42,243 bases of DNA, from assembly GCF_003574485.1 (NCBI RefSeq), contig NZ_QLIT01000007.1, forward strand, positions 1 through 42,243, given 5' to 3'. Positions 34,485 to 42,243 of this stretch are shown one piece after another (the first letter of the stretch is position 1; each line of letters starts with the position of its first letter). This DNA comes from Facilibium subflavum (lineage in GTDB: Bacteria; Pseudomonadota; Gammaproteobacteria; Francisellales; Francisellaceae). The notes below the pieces were generated by a model. It was not told where the DNA came from. It did no database searches and saw nothing but the letters and a program-made list of their open reading frames with translations. Made by a program: the position numbers and the translations under genes.

Positions 34485-35720
34485 TTAAAAATGCTTACCA
34501 AACCAACCTTTCATCTTTTGCCAGACACCTGACTCACCTTCTAATTCATCATAAATCGGCTGGTCTTCTTCCATCTGTGCTTGTGAATACATTAATAATC
34601 CAACACCAGTGGAGTGCACAGGATTGTGAAGTACATCCTGGACACCTGTAATATTTGCAGGGCCACCGATACGTACAGGAATACGAAATATCTCTTCAGC
34701 CAACGCCGCAAGCCCTTTTGTCTTAGCAGCGCCACCTGTTAATACTAAACCTGCAGAAATAGATTCCAATAAATTATTCTTTTCCAGCATTTCATAGATA
34801 AGACCAAACAACTCTTCTGTTCTTGCCTCGATCACACCGGCAAGCGTTTGCAGTGGCACACGCCTTGCTAAACGATCAGCAAGTCCTGGAATTTCAATGG
34901 CATCATCCGATTTGACAAGGTTTGCCATTGCACAACCGTATTGGATCTTTACACGCTCTGCCGTATCTGTTGCCACGCGCAATGCATGTGCTATATCACT
35001 GGTGATCTGGCTGCCGGCAATTGGAATAACAGATGTGTGTTTGATAGCACCTTCAACAAAAACAGCAATATCAGTGGTACCCGCGCCAATATCCACCAAG
35101 CAGACACCTAATTCTTTTTCATCATCAGTCAAAACTGCATAGCTTGATGCTAATTGCTCAAGAACAATATCCTGGACCTTGATTCCACAACGATTAACAC
35201 ACTTTTTAATATTTTGCACGGCACTGGATGAAGCCGTTACCATGTGGACTTTTGCTTCTAAACGCACACCTGACATACCAAGTGGCTCTTTAATACCATT
35301 GTGATTGTCAATCATAAAATCTTGATAGAGAATGTGTAAAATCTCTTGATCCGCCGGCATCGGCACTGCTTTGGCTGAATCAATAACACGTTCTAAATCA
35401 GTTGCAGAGACTTCTGAGTCCTCAATGGCAACAACACCATGAGAATCAAAGCTTTGAATATGACTGCCTGCAATACCGATATAGGCTTGTTTGATGCTAA
35501 ACCCTGAGATGTCTTCAGCCTCTTGAACCGCCTTTTGAATCGCCTTAACAGTGGCATCAATATTGACGATAACACCTTTTTTCAGCCCCTTTGACGGCTG
35601 TGTACCCATACCGATAATGTTTAGTTCATCATTATCATTCACTTCAGCCACAAGCGCAACAACCTTCGATGTGCCGATATCAAGTGCACACAAGATATTT
35701 TTTTCCACTACATCAGACAT
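34485..35720 (-). CDS. ftsA: Cell division protein FtsA
   Basis: Actin-like protein that tethers FtsZ filaments to the membrane. In 411 residues: phosphate-1 LDIGTSKVVALVAEV, the SHS2/1C region about 80-160, phosphate-2 LVDIGAGTTDIAVF, adenosine-motif LVLTGGAAKTKGL, and the C-terminal amphipathic helix (WQKMKGWFGKHF) that inserts in the membrane. It is separated from ftsQ by 177 bases, unlike the tight spacing usual in this cluster, and a hairpin terminator follows ftsQ. An ftsA-ftsZ promoter is therefore expected in that gap. Confidence 0.96.
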   Translation of the reverse strand: MSDVVEKNILCALDIGTSKVVALVAEVNDNDELNIIGMGTQPSKGLKKGVIVNIDATVKAIQKAVQEAEDISGFSIKQAYIGIAGSHIQSFDSHGVVAIEDSEVSATDLERVIDSAKAVPMPADQEILHILYQDFMIDNHNGIKEPLGMSGVRLEAKVHMVTASSSAVQNIKKCVNRCGIKVQDIVLEQLASSYAVLTDDEKELGVCLVDIGAGTTDIAVFVEGAIKHTSVIPIAGSQITSDIAHALRVATDTAERVKIQYGCAMANLVKSDDAIEIPGLADRLARRVPLQTLAGVIEARTEELFGLIYEMLEKNNLLESISAGLVLTGGAAKTKGLAALAEEIFRIPVRIGGPANITGVQDVLHNPVHSTGVGLLMYSQAQMEEDQPIYDELEGESGVWQKMKGWFGKHF

Positions 35721-35875
35721 GCTTTAAACGCCTATTTTATTTTTTGATACCTGATTGATTAACTTAGGCTAATCCCGCATTTTTATTACAGATATCATCA
35801 TTTATTTCATTACTTTATAATGTAACATAAATCCAGCAAAACTGAATCTCGCTTATGGCTATTCTTAAATAAAAA

Positions 35876-35899
35876 TATAAAAAATCAGTGTTTCTGATT
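35876..35899 (-). terminator. Candidate Rho-independent terminator at the end of ftsQ
   Basis: On the minus strand AATCAG (35899-35894) pairs with CTGATT (35888-35883) around a 5-base loop, followed by T-rich sequence. The 5' arm overlaps the ftsQ TAA stop. The stem is short (6 bp) and AT-rich, so termination may be partial. It would separate ddl-ftsQ from ftsA-ftsZ transcription. Confidence 0.45.
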
Positions 35900-36605
35900 A
35901 CTTTGTTGACAATTGTACCGCAAAACCACGACGATACCGCATATCAATCTCACTAATCACTTTATGATCCGGCACGATGATTTCAGATAGATGAGATAAT
36001 AATGTTTGTAGTTTTTGCATCATATTCTCACTGCCAAGCATTATCGTGATTTTATTTGATAAGACAACAGACCACTGGTTACCATGATAACGCAATTGCT
36101 CTATTTGTAATTGATGCTTACTTGTAATCTGATACAGTGCATCATACATCGTTTTCATCTGTTTTTTATTATATTCTTGACCATCAAACAAGGGTAACTC
36201 AACCTTTTCTCCTTTCTGTTGAAAGTATTTTGGCGTGATGATTTCATCATTATCAAGCAGGATCTGCTGGTGATTTTGCCAATAGGCAACAGGCGTATAT
36301 TGCGCAAAGGTAATTGATAATTTATTTGGCCATGTTTTTGTCACACGCACGCTTTTAATACCAGGATAAGCTAAAAGCTTCTCTGACAAAGACTTAACAT
36401 CCAACCCAAACCAGGTATCCTTTTGATAGGGCTTTACCATGTCAATAACGGCTTTTTGAGAAATAAACATCAATGGTTGTGTGCTTTGAACTTCAACCTT
36501 AGCTAATGTTGCGGCATTTGATTGTGTATAGTGGTATATCAGCACACTACAGCTGAGTATTACCGCAAGAAAAATTAAAATTTTGGTATAAAATCGCACA
36601 ATCAT
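35898..36605 (-). CDS. ftsQ: Cell division protein FtsQ
   Basis: Bitopic inner-membrane protein that recruits FtsL/FtsB to the divisome. The 235 residues have a short cytoplasmic N-terminus, one membrane segment (about 8-25, ILIFLAVILSCSVLIY), a POTRA domain (about 32-100, with LAKVEVQSTQPLMFISQKAV) and the FtsQ beta domain (VRVTKTWPNKLSITFAQYTP, IDMRYRRGFAV). The ATG overlaps the ddl stop by four bases (ATGA), so translation is coupled. Sequence divergence is high, as usual for FtsQ; context strengthens the call. Confidence 0.93.
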   Translation of the reverse strand: MIVRFYTKILIFLAVILSCSVLIYHYTQSNAATLAKVEVQSTQPLMFISQKAVIDMVKPYQKDTWFGLDVKSLSEKLLAYPGIKSVRVTKTWPNKLSITFAQYTPVAYWQNHQQILLDNDEIITPKYFQQKGEKVELPLFDGQEYNKKQMKTMYDALYQITSKHQLQIEQLRYHGNQWSVVLSNKITIMLGSENMMQKLQTLLSHLSEIIVPDHKVISEIDMRYRRGFAVQLSTK

Positions 36606-37501
36606 AAAGATGTCTCTAAAATTTTAAGCACCAACGTTTCAAAATCCCAACCAATTTGTTTAGCCGCTTGCGGCACCAGGCTTAAATTTGTCATGCCAGG
36701 CACGGTATTGACCTCGATTAAAAAAAGCGCTCCAGTTGTGGATAATATAAAATCAACACGCCCCCAACCAGTACACTTTAAAGCGCTATAAGCCTTTAAC
36801 GCTATTGTTTTTAACTTTTGCTCGGTTTCAGCACTGACCCCACTTGGACAATGATAGTTGGAACCTGAAATATATTTTGCATCATAATCATAAAATTCAT
36901 TGGAAGGCTCAATCCAAATAGAAGGTAATACTTGATCTTGAACAATTGAAACCGTAAGCTCCTTGCCTTGAATCCACTCCTCAGCCATGACCAAACCATA
37001 TTTTGATGCTAAATCATAAGCATCTGCCAGTTGCGCCTTTGAATCAACCCGTGTAATACCAACACTAGAGCCTTGTTCAACCGGTTTAATCGCCAAAGGA
37101 AAAGATAAGCCATCGATGTTTAAGTCTGTATCCAATAATTTATACTTTGGTGTTAACATGCCTTTTGACTGCCAAATATCCTTGGCCAATATTTTATCCA
37201 TGGCTAATGCACAGCCTAACATGCCACTGCCTGTATAGGGGATATTCAACATATCCAAAAGTGATTGTACATGACCATTCTCGCCATCTTCACCATGAAA
37301 CATAATGATACAGCGATCGATTTTCTGCTTCATCAAAGCCGCAACAAGCGCATCACCACTTGCATCAATCTCTATAACATCAATGCCTTTATTTTTCAAA
37401 GCCTGGCTGACAGCGCTACCCGAGCGCAATGAAACCTCTCTTTCAGCAGAATCTCCACCAAATAAAACAGCAACCTTACCAAATTTTTGTCTTATATCCA
37501 C
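36602..37501 (-). CDS. ddl: D-alanine-D-alanine ligase
   Basis: ATP-grasp ligase making the D-Ala-D-Ala dipeptide of peptidoglycan. Motifs: KVAVLFGGDSAEREVSLRSG, IMFHGEDGENGHVQSLL, YTGSGMLGCALAMDK, IKPVEQGSSVGITRV, GWGRVDFIL and FLIEVNTVPGMTNLSLVP. The frame is open from an ATG at 37540 (312 residues), but the GTG at 37501 has GGAG seven bases upstream and begins 7 residues before the conserved KVAVLFGG, giving 299-300 residues, close to E. coli DdlB (306). I therefore prefer the GTG. The order tadA-ddl-ftsQ puts it at the edge of a trimmed division cluster; murC and murB are not beside it. Confidence 0.95.
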   Translation of the reverse strand: MDIRQKFGKVAVLFGGDSAEREVSLRSGSAVSQALKNKGIDVIEIDASGDALVAALMKQKIDRCIIMFHGEDGENGHVQSLLDMLNIPYTGSGMLGCALAMDKILAKDIWQSKGMLTPKYKLLDTDLNIDGLSFPLAIKPVEQGSSVGITRVDSKAQLADAYDLASKYGLVMAEEWIQGKELTVSIVQDQVLPSIWIEPSNEFYDYDAKYISGSNYHCPSGVSAETEQKLKTIALKAYSALKCTGWGRVDFILSTTGALFLIEVNTVPGMTNLSLVPQAAKQIGWDFETLVLKILETSL

Positions 37502-37560
37502 TTCACCACTCCACACCACTGTATCTTGCCTTTGTCTCATCTGCCAATATCTTAGAATGA

Positions 37561-38028
37561 CTATTGTTTTTTTGCTAGCCTTCTTTGGCGAAAAAAGTCA
37601 CGTAACAGCTTACTTGCCTTATCAGCTAAGATACCACCGGTGATATTAAGCCTATGATTTAAAAAGGATGCTTCATGAAGATGTGCTTGAGAGCAGACAA
37701 CACCAGCCTTTGGCTCGTTTGTTGCATAATAAACATGCGATAATCTTGCATGTACCATCGCACCTAGGCACATCATACAAGGTTCAAGCGTGACATACAA
37801 CTGACAATCAACTAACCGGTAATTACCCACGGTTTCCGCCGCTTGCCTTAAGGCCACAACCTCAGCATGTGCTGTTGGATCACAAGACATGATAACTTGG
37901 TTGAATCCACAACCAATAACCTGATTATCTCTAACAACGACTGCACCAATTGGCACCTCATTGTTGGCTTGTGCTTTTTCTGCCTCACAAAGCGCTTGCT
38001 TCATGAAAAATTCGTGCTGGTTATCCAT
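37561..38028 (-). CDS. tadA: tRNA-specific adenosine deaminase TadA
   Basis: Deaminates the wobble adenosine-34 of tRNA-Arg(ACG) to inosine. The 155 residues have the zinc deaminase motifs: TAHAEVVAL with H54 and proton-shuttle E56, and LEPCMMCLGAM with C84 and C87. VPIGAVVVRDNQVIGCGFN precedes them, and ARLSHVYYATNEPKAG follows. It lies directly before ddl on the same strand (20 to 59 bases, depending on the ddl start) and is divergent from ygfZ. Confidence 0.95.
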   Translation of the reverse strand: MDNQHEFFMKQALCEAEKAQANNEVPIGAVVVRDNQVIGCGFNQVIMSCDPTAHAEVVALRQAAETVGNYRLVDCQLYVTLEPCMMCLGAMVHARLSHVYYATNEPKAGVVCSQAHLHEASFLNHRLNITGGILADKASKLLRDFFRQRRLAKKQ

Positions 38029-38157
38029 AATATGCTATACGTTTATGTTTTGCTATATCATTGCAGGAATTTCCATTAACACAATCAAATAGCATTTACA
38101 TTTTTTCAAAAATAGGCTATGTTTGCGCCAATAATAACACAATTAGTAAGTGTCACA

Positions 38158-38946
38158 ATGGCTTATTTTATTTATGATAACATGCAAGCAATTGATGTTT
38201 ATGGTCATGACTGCACACATTTTCTTCAAGGTCAACTTACCAATGACTTGACAGTGCTTAGCGCTGAAATACCTTTACAATTAAATGCACTTTGCAATTT
38301 AAAAGGACGTGTTATCAGCCTTTTCTTTGTGCGTTTTATTGCCAAGAACAGATTTATCATCATGCTGCCACAAAACCTTGCTGATCGTATATTAAATGAG
38401 CTTCAAAAATATGCAGTCTTTTCAAAAATAAGCTTTGAGCCCGTTAAAGATTACCACTTGGTATTTAGTAATACAAAGCCAAGGCAAGACAAGCACAACT
38501 GGCTATTTCAGCATGCCATCTTGCATCGTAATGAAATAAACTCACATATTCAATCCACCTTGACCTGGCAAGATGTGCAAAAGGAAAATATTTGCCAACA
38601 ATTGTCCTGGGTTGATAGCTATAACAGCGAAAAATTCTTACCGGCTGAGCTTAATTTAGATCAGTTTAAAGTCATCGCCTATGACAAAGGTTGTTTTAAA
38701 GGCCAGGAAGTTATTGCCAGAATGAAATACCGTGGCACACTTAAAAAAGAACTCATCAGCCTTAAGGTTGAAGGTATGGCTGAGATGCAGGATAAATTAT
38801 TTGATCCTGATCATAAGGTGATTGCTGATATTGTTAATATGGTTATTGTGGATAACAAGGCCTATATTCTGGCGGTTTTCAACCAATCTAATATCGAAAA
38901 AGGCATTATACTGGCAGATGACCTAAAAACGCAGATTATTGCCTGA
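38158..38946 (+). CDS. ygfZ: Folate-binding tRNA-modifying protein YgfZ
   Basis: YgfZ-family proteins are tetrahydrofolate-binding GcvT-like proteins that support Fe-S enzymes such as MiaB. The signature KGCFKGQEVIARMKYRG is present (family pattern K-G-C-Y/F-x-G-Q-E), together with N-terminal HDCTHFLQGQLTNDL and LCNLKGRVISLFFV. The frame opens at ATG 38119, but ATG 38158 (MAYFIYDN) fits the family start, giving 262 residues; the longer form adds 13 poorly conserved residues. Neither has a strong ribosome-binding site. The end overlaps the possible TTG start of rep. Confidence 0.9.
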   Translation: MAYFIYDNMQAIDVYGHDCTHFLQGQLTNDLTVLSAEIPLQLNALCNLKGRVISLFFVRFIAKNRFIIMLPQNLADRILNELQKYAVFSKISFEPVKDYHLVFSNTKPRQDKHNWLFQHAILHRNEINSHIQSTLTWQDVQKENICQQLSWVDSYNSEKFLPAELNLDQFKVIAYDKGCFKGQEVIARMKYRGTLKKELISLKVEGMAEMQDKLFDPDHKVIADIVNMVIVDNKAYILAVFNQSNIEKGIILADDLKTQIIA

Positions 38947-38947
38947 T

Positions 38948-40966
38948 ATGCATCAATTAAACCCACAACAAAAAGAAGCGGCCTGTTATATTGATGGGCC
39001 TTTACTCGTTTTAGCAGGTGCTGGCAGTGGAAAAACCAGTGTCATCACTGAAAAGATTGCTTATCTTATCCAAAATTGCGGTTATAAGGCTGGCAATATT
39101 TTAGCGGTTACCTTCACAAACAAAGCCGCCAAAGAGATGAAATCACGTGTTGTTTCACGGCTAAAAAATGAGAATACGCGCGGTTTGCAAATCTCCACAT
39201 TCCACACACTTGGCTTAAATATTATCAAAAAGCATCATCTCGAGGTTGGATTTAAGAAAAATTTCACGCTTTTTGATGATCAAGACACGTTAACGCTAAT
39301 ACATGAAATTGCCTATAGTGCTTTTCAAGCAACAAAGCAGGTTGCCGGTGAAATTAAACATCAGATTTCTTTATGGAAAAATGGGTTACTGGCGCCGGAA
39401 AATATAGTGCTTGATTCACAAAGCACACAACAAAAGCAGGCGCATGAGGTCTATATACAATACCAAAAATACCTTAAAGCCTACAATGCCGTTGATTTTG
39501 ATGATCTGATTTTTATTCCTGTACAATTGCTGCAAAATAATCAAAACGTCGCTGAGACTTGGCAGAGAAAGTTTCATTATGTCTTAATCGATGAATATCA
39601 GGATACGAATGAAAGCCAGTATAAACTCATGCAATTACTGGTAAAAACACGCCAGCAATTTACCGTAGTTGGCGATGATGATCAGTCCATTTATGCCTGG
39701 CGAGGCGCTAAACCCGAGAATTTATCAGCACTGAAGGAAGACTACCCACATTTAAAAGTGGTTAAGCTTGAACAAAACTACCGTTCAAGTGGGCGAATCT
39801 TACATGCAGCAAACACACTTATTGATCACAACCCACATTTATTCAACAAGAAACTATGGTCAGCACATCAATATGGTGACCCTATTCGTGTGATTCTTTG
39901 TAAAAATGAAGATGATGAAGCACAACGTATTGCCAGTGAGATCCTGACACACAAACTACATAAGCAAACGCAATTCCATGATTATGCAGTACTGGTTCGT
40001 GGCAACCATCAAACCTATTTATTAGAGCGCTATTTCCAACTGTACAAAATTCCCTATGCATTAAGTGGCAGCGCATCTTTTTTTGCAAAAATGGAAATTA
40101 AAGATGCCTTAGCCTATTTTAAATTATTGATTAATCCAGATGATGATTGTGCTTTTTTGCGTGTAATTAACACACCAAGACGTGAGATTGGGCCCAACAC
40201 ATTACAAGGGCTTGGTGAATATGCTGGCAAACGCCATTTAGCCTTATTCCATGCCATTGACGAAGTTGGACTACAAACCCATTTAAAACCAGCAGCGATT
40301 GAAAAACTCAAGCAATTTAAGCAGTTTATTACCAATTATCAGCAACAGGTAAACACAACACAAGAAGCCTTGTCTTCTGTGCTATACCAGCTACTGCAGG
40401 ATATTCATTACCGTGATTGGCTTGTTGATAACACAAGCTCATTGCAACAAGCCGAAAAACGTTTTGAAAACGTTACCGATTTAATTGGTTTTATTTGTGA
40501 TAAATCAACGCCAGATGATACTGAATTTAGTTTTGCTGAGACGATTAACCGGCTACTTTTATTGGATATTATTGACAGACAACAGTCACAAACACAAAAT
40601 GATCAGGTTCAGATATTAACCGTGCATGCCTCAAAGGGGCTTGAGTATCCACATGTTTATATTATGGGTGTTGAGGAAGGCTTATTGCCACATCAGCAAA
40701 GCATTGACGATGGCATGGTTGAAGAAGAAAGGCGTCTTGCTTACGTTGCCATTACCCGCGCTAAATATTCATTAACCTTAACCTTAACAAAGGCAAGGAA
40801 AAAATTTGGCGAGACCATGAGCAGCACACCCAGCAGATTTATCGATGAACTGCCCCAGGATGATATCAGCTGGATTGGCAGACAAGCCTCAACACAAACT
40901 GAACGCCAGGATAAAGCAAAGAGTAATATTGCCGCTTTACGGGATAAATTTAAGCAATCAAACTAA
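38948..40966 (+). CDS. rep: ATP-dependent DNA helicase Rep
   Basis: Superfamily I 3'-5' helicase that clears proteins ahead of the replication fork. Motifs: MHQLNPQQKEA (Q-motif), LAGAGSGKTSVIT (Walker A), AVTFTNKAAKEM, LIDEYQDTNESQYKL (II), VGDDDQSIYAWRGA (III), LEQNYRSS (IV), LTVHASKGLEYPHVY (V) and LAYVAITRAK (VI). With ATG 38948 the length is 672; E. coli Rep is 673, UvrD 720. The lack of a long C-terminal extension and the RLNP-like start favour Rep over UvrD. A TTG at 38939 is also in frame. It follows ygfZ by one base from the ATG. Confidence 0.92.
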   Translation: MHQLNPQQKEAACYIDGPLLVLAGAGSGKTSVITEKIAYLIQNCGYKAGNILAVTFTNKAAKEMKSRVVSRLKNENTRGLQISTFHTLGLNIIKKHHLEVGFKKNFTLFDDQDTLTLIHEIAYSAFQATKQVAGEIKHQISLWKNGLLAPENIVLDSQSTQQKQAHEVYIQYQKYLKAYNAVDFDDLIFIPVQLLQNNQNVAETWQRKFHYVLIDEYQDTNESQYKLMQLLVKTRQQFTVVGDDDQSIYAWRGAKPENLSALKEDYPHLKVVKLEQNYRSSGRILHAANTLIDHNPHLFNKKLWSAHQYGDPIRVILCKNEDDEAQRIASEILTHKLHKQTQFHDYAVLVRGNHQTYLLERYFQLYKIPYALSGSASFFAKMEIKDALAYFKLLINPDDDCAFLRVINTPRREIGPNTLQGLGEYAGKRHLALFHAIDEVGLQTHLKPAAIEKLKQFKQFITNYQQQVNTTQEALSSVLYQLLQDIHYRDWLVDNTSSLQQAEKRFENVTDLIGFICDKSTPDDTEFSFAETINRLLLLDIIDRQQSQTQNDQVQILTVHASKGLEYPHVYIMGVEEGLLPHQQSIDDGMVEEERRLAYVAITRAKYSLTLTLTKARKKFGETMSSTPSRFIDELPQDDISWIGRQASTQTERQDKAKSNIAALRDKFKQSN

Positions 40967-41098
40967 AGGAATATTCCAAAACCTTAAAACAATAACCTAG
41001 TAAATAGTTACTTGATAGGGCATACAGACAATAACAAATGAAAAGATCAATCTTAACATCAAGTTGAATGTTGTTACACAAAGCAGATTACAAGGCTT

Positions 41099-41614
41099 TT
41101 AAACTAACTGATCATCTTTTCTGATTTTAAGCCATGAACTGACTATGATAACAAGTACAGCTAATGCAACACCAATAATAGTATCCGCTGCTCTCATTAA
41201 TGAGTTAATTTGAGGGATAACATCACTATTTAGCATACCAAAACCAGCCATGCCTGCAGCTGTTACACTCGCAGTAACAATACCTCTTTGATATTTCACA
41301 AACCCTGTTACAAGAATACTAATGCTTACCGAGAGAAAAATAGATGTGTAGTGATAACCAATCAAGTAACAGACAATGGCGCTGATTACACATCCAATCA
41401 TAGAGCCTATAATGGTTTCCTTTGCAATGGAAATAGCATTTTTTGCCAACCATTGTAAAACAACAAGCCCACTTAACATGCACCATAAGCTATCCAGTTG
41501 TGTTTGCCCATCCCTTAAGAGGATGCTTACAAAGAATCCTGCACCAAAGCATATTAATGCAACAATGCCAGACTCAATCGCATTATAAACTAGCATAATG
41601 TTTTTATTTTGCAT
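41099..41614 (-). CDS. Small FUSC-type (aromatic acid exporter-like) membrane protein
   Basis: The 171 residues are mostly membrane segments: about 11-33, 42-58, 66-86, 89-106, 109-128 and 143-163. The six-helix pattern with a conserved KETIIGSMIGCVISAIVCYL and the final RAADTIIGVALAVLVIIV resembles the N-terminal half of FUSC/DUF939 proteins (fusaric-acid or aromatic-acid efflux). The soluble C-terminal half of full-length members is missing, so the activity is uncertain. ATG 41596 is an alternative start. It is flanked by rep (convergent) and an IS4 fragment, and looks like a monocistronic accessory gene. Confidence 0.6.
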   Translation of the reverse strand: MQNKNIMLVYNAIESGIVALICFGAGFFVSILLRDGQTQLDSLWCMLSGLVVLQWLAKNAISIAKETIIGSMIGCVISAIVCYLIGYHYTSIFLSVSISILVTGFVKYQRGIVTASVTAAGMAGFGMLNSDVIPQINSLMRAADTIIGVALAVLVIIVSSWLKIRKDDQLV

Positions 41615-41948
41615 ACAGTGTTAACCCCCAAACCAAAATAATCATGGCAATTTACCTTTAAACACAGAATATTGCCTGACTGAATTTGTCCTCTTTATAA
41701 TAAAAAATGGTGCGTAATAAAATTTATTACGCACCATTTTTTAATGACTCCCCCAGCCAAATCACTTTAAACACAAATAATTGTTTTTGTATTATGATAA
41801 TAATCGATTTTGAAAGCTTAAATGTTACTAAAGTGTATTTATTTGTAAAATAAAGCATCCAACACTAAAACGCTTAAATGATTATACCATTCGTAAACTA
41901 TTTTATACCTATCAAAACTGATTCAGATAAAATATAGATTTCATCACA
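41615..41948. other. 334-bp spacer between the FUSC gene and the IS4 fragment
   Basis: No gene. It contains the perfect 43-bp palindrome at 41701-41743 and the 31-base stretch at 41883-41913 that resembles one downstream of tamB. The end of the IS4-type element should lie in 41870-41948; its terminal repeat was not identified with certainty. Confidence 0.45.
41701..41743. terminator. Perfect 43-bp palindrome, probable bidirectional terminator
   Basis: Perfect 21-base arms around one central base; the outer part is a run of A's on the left and T's on the right, the inner part contains GGTGCG/CGCACC. On either strand this gives a stem followed by a U-run, the form of a bidirectional Rho-independent terminator. 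On the minus strand it would stop readthrough from the IS4 element before the FUSC gene. Confidence 0.6.
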
Positions 41949-42243
41949 CTACAGGACACCTGTAAATAATTTTTGATATTTCTGCTTCCTTCGCCTACAA
42001 AACACCATTAAGATTGATTGCAAGATTTTGCTACTATCAATAGCTAATTTCATCAGCGCACAGCTAATAAAGTCCAGGCCAACTCTTACCATTGAATGCT
42101 GTGGAAAACCATGCTTTTTCAACTTTTGCGGCTTATGCTTTAAAATAAGCTCTCCCTGTCTATATGCCCAAATAAACGCAATGCTTAATACAAAAAGCAG
42201 GTTACTTAGCCTGTCTGGATGCGTCATGTGCGTCTGCTCCCAG
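41949..42243 (-). mobile_element. IS4-family transposase, C-terminal part (enters from the window edge)
   Basis: The minus-strand frame is open from the edge to a stop at 41949, about 98 residues. It begins WEQTHMTHPDRLSNLLFVLS, then IAFIWAYRQGE, LKKHG and MVRVGLDFIS. This is the tail of IS4-type DDE transposases: the E of WEQTH is at the position of the catalytic glutamate of the YREK-type region, and the rest matches the family's C-terminal KKHGRKxxSxFRxGLD pattern. The N-terminal part is outside the window. An internal ATG at 42227 is not a true start. Confidence 0.7.

Noticed and set aside
38939-40966. Calling the helicase UvrD instead of Rep
   Set aside because: The length near 672 residues, the start MHQLNPQQKEA and the missing long C-terminal extension fit Rep better; sequence alone cannot fully exclude UvrD.

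Overview
The window looks like chromosome of an AT-rich gammaproteobacterium. Almost every gene belongs to a core gammaproteobacterial gene set: the two-lipoyl-domain PDH operon, lptD-surA-ksgA-apaH, accB-accC-prmA-dusB, ftsQ-ftsA-ftsZ, rep, ygfZ and tadA. The low GC content and the rearranged neighbourhoods (no fis after dusB, no murU beside amgK, no lpxC after ftsZ) would fit a lineage near Francisella/Piscirickettsia/Fastidiosibacter. That placement is inference from general character, not from an alignment. No rRNA, tRNA, CRISPR array or prophage was seen.

Layout. Positions 1-362 hold the start of an IS982-type transposase cut by the window edge, followed by a structured AT-rich spacer. 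Positions 789-6611 (minus) are aceE-aceF-lpd, the pyruvate dehydrogenase complex. Positions 6789-8300 (minus) encode a lone DUF2235-type alpha/beta hydrolase, the most accessory-looking gene here. Positions 8522-13596 (plus) are tamA-tamB, the outer-membrane translocation and assembly module. Positions 13597-14776 are an accessory pocket with two small minus-strand genes (an orphan 78-aa protein and a 97-aa helix-turn-helix protein) and several strong inverted repeats. dnaE (minus) follows. A 473-bp spacer (18260-18732) then holds a probable 366-bp miniature inverted-repeat element abutting the stop codon of amgK (minus).

Positions 19868-25588 (plus) are lptD-surA-rsmA-apaH, divergent from amgK. 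Positions 25596-29904 (plus) are aroQ, accB-accC and prmA-dusB, converging on acs (29910-31823, minus). A D-threonine-aldolase-type PLP enzyme (plus, 32136-33227) diverges from acs across a spacer with a perfect 18-bp palindrome. It ends 2 bp from the stop of ftsZ. The minus-strand block tadA-ddl-ftsQ / ftsA-ftsZ is a trimmed division and cell-wall cluster, apparently split by a terminator hairpin after ftsQ. Positions 38158-40966 (plus) are ygfZ-rep. A small FUSC-type membrane protein (minus), a perfect 43-bp palindrome and the 3' end of an IS4-type transposase close the window.

Functionally the window joins central carbon entry (PDH, Acs, acetyl-CoA carboxylase), envelope biogenesis (Tam, LptD, SurA, AmgK, Ddl), replication (DnaE, Rep), division (FtsQAZ) and translation/RNA modification (RsmA, PrmA, DusB, TadA, YgfZ). 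No large undescribed system was found. The best candidates for something new are the miniature inverted-repeat element, the DUF2235 protein, and the small-gene pocket between tamB and dnaE with its hairpins.
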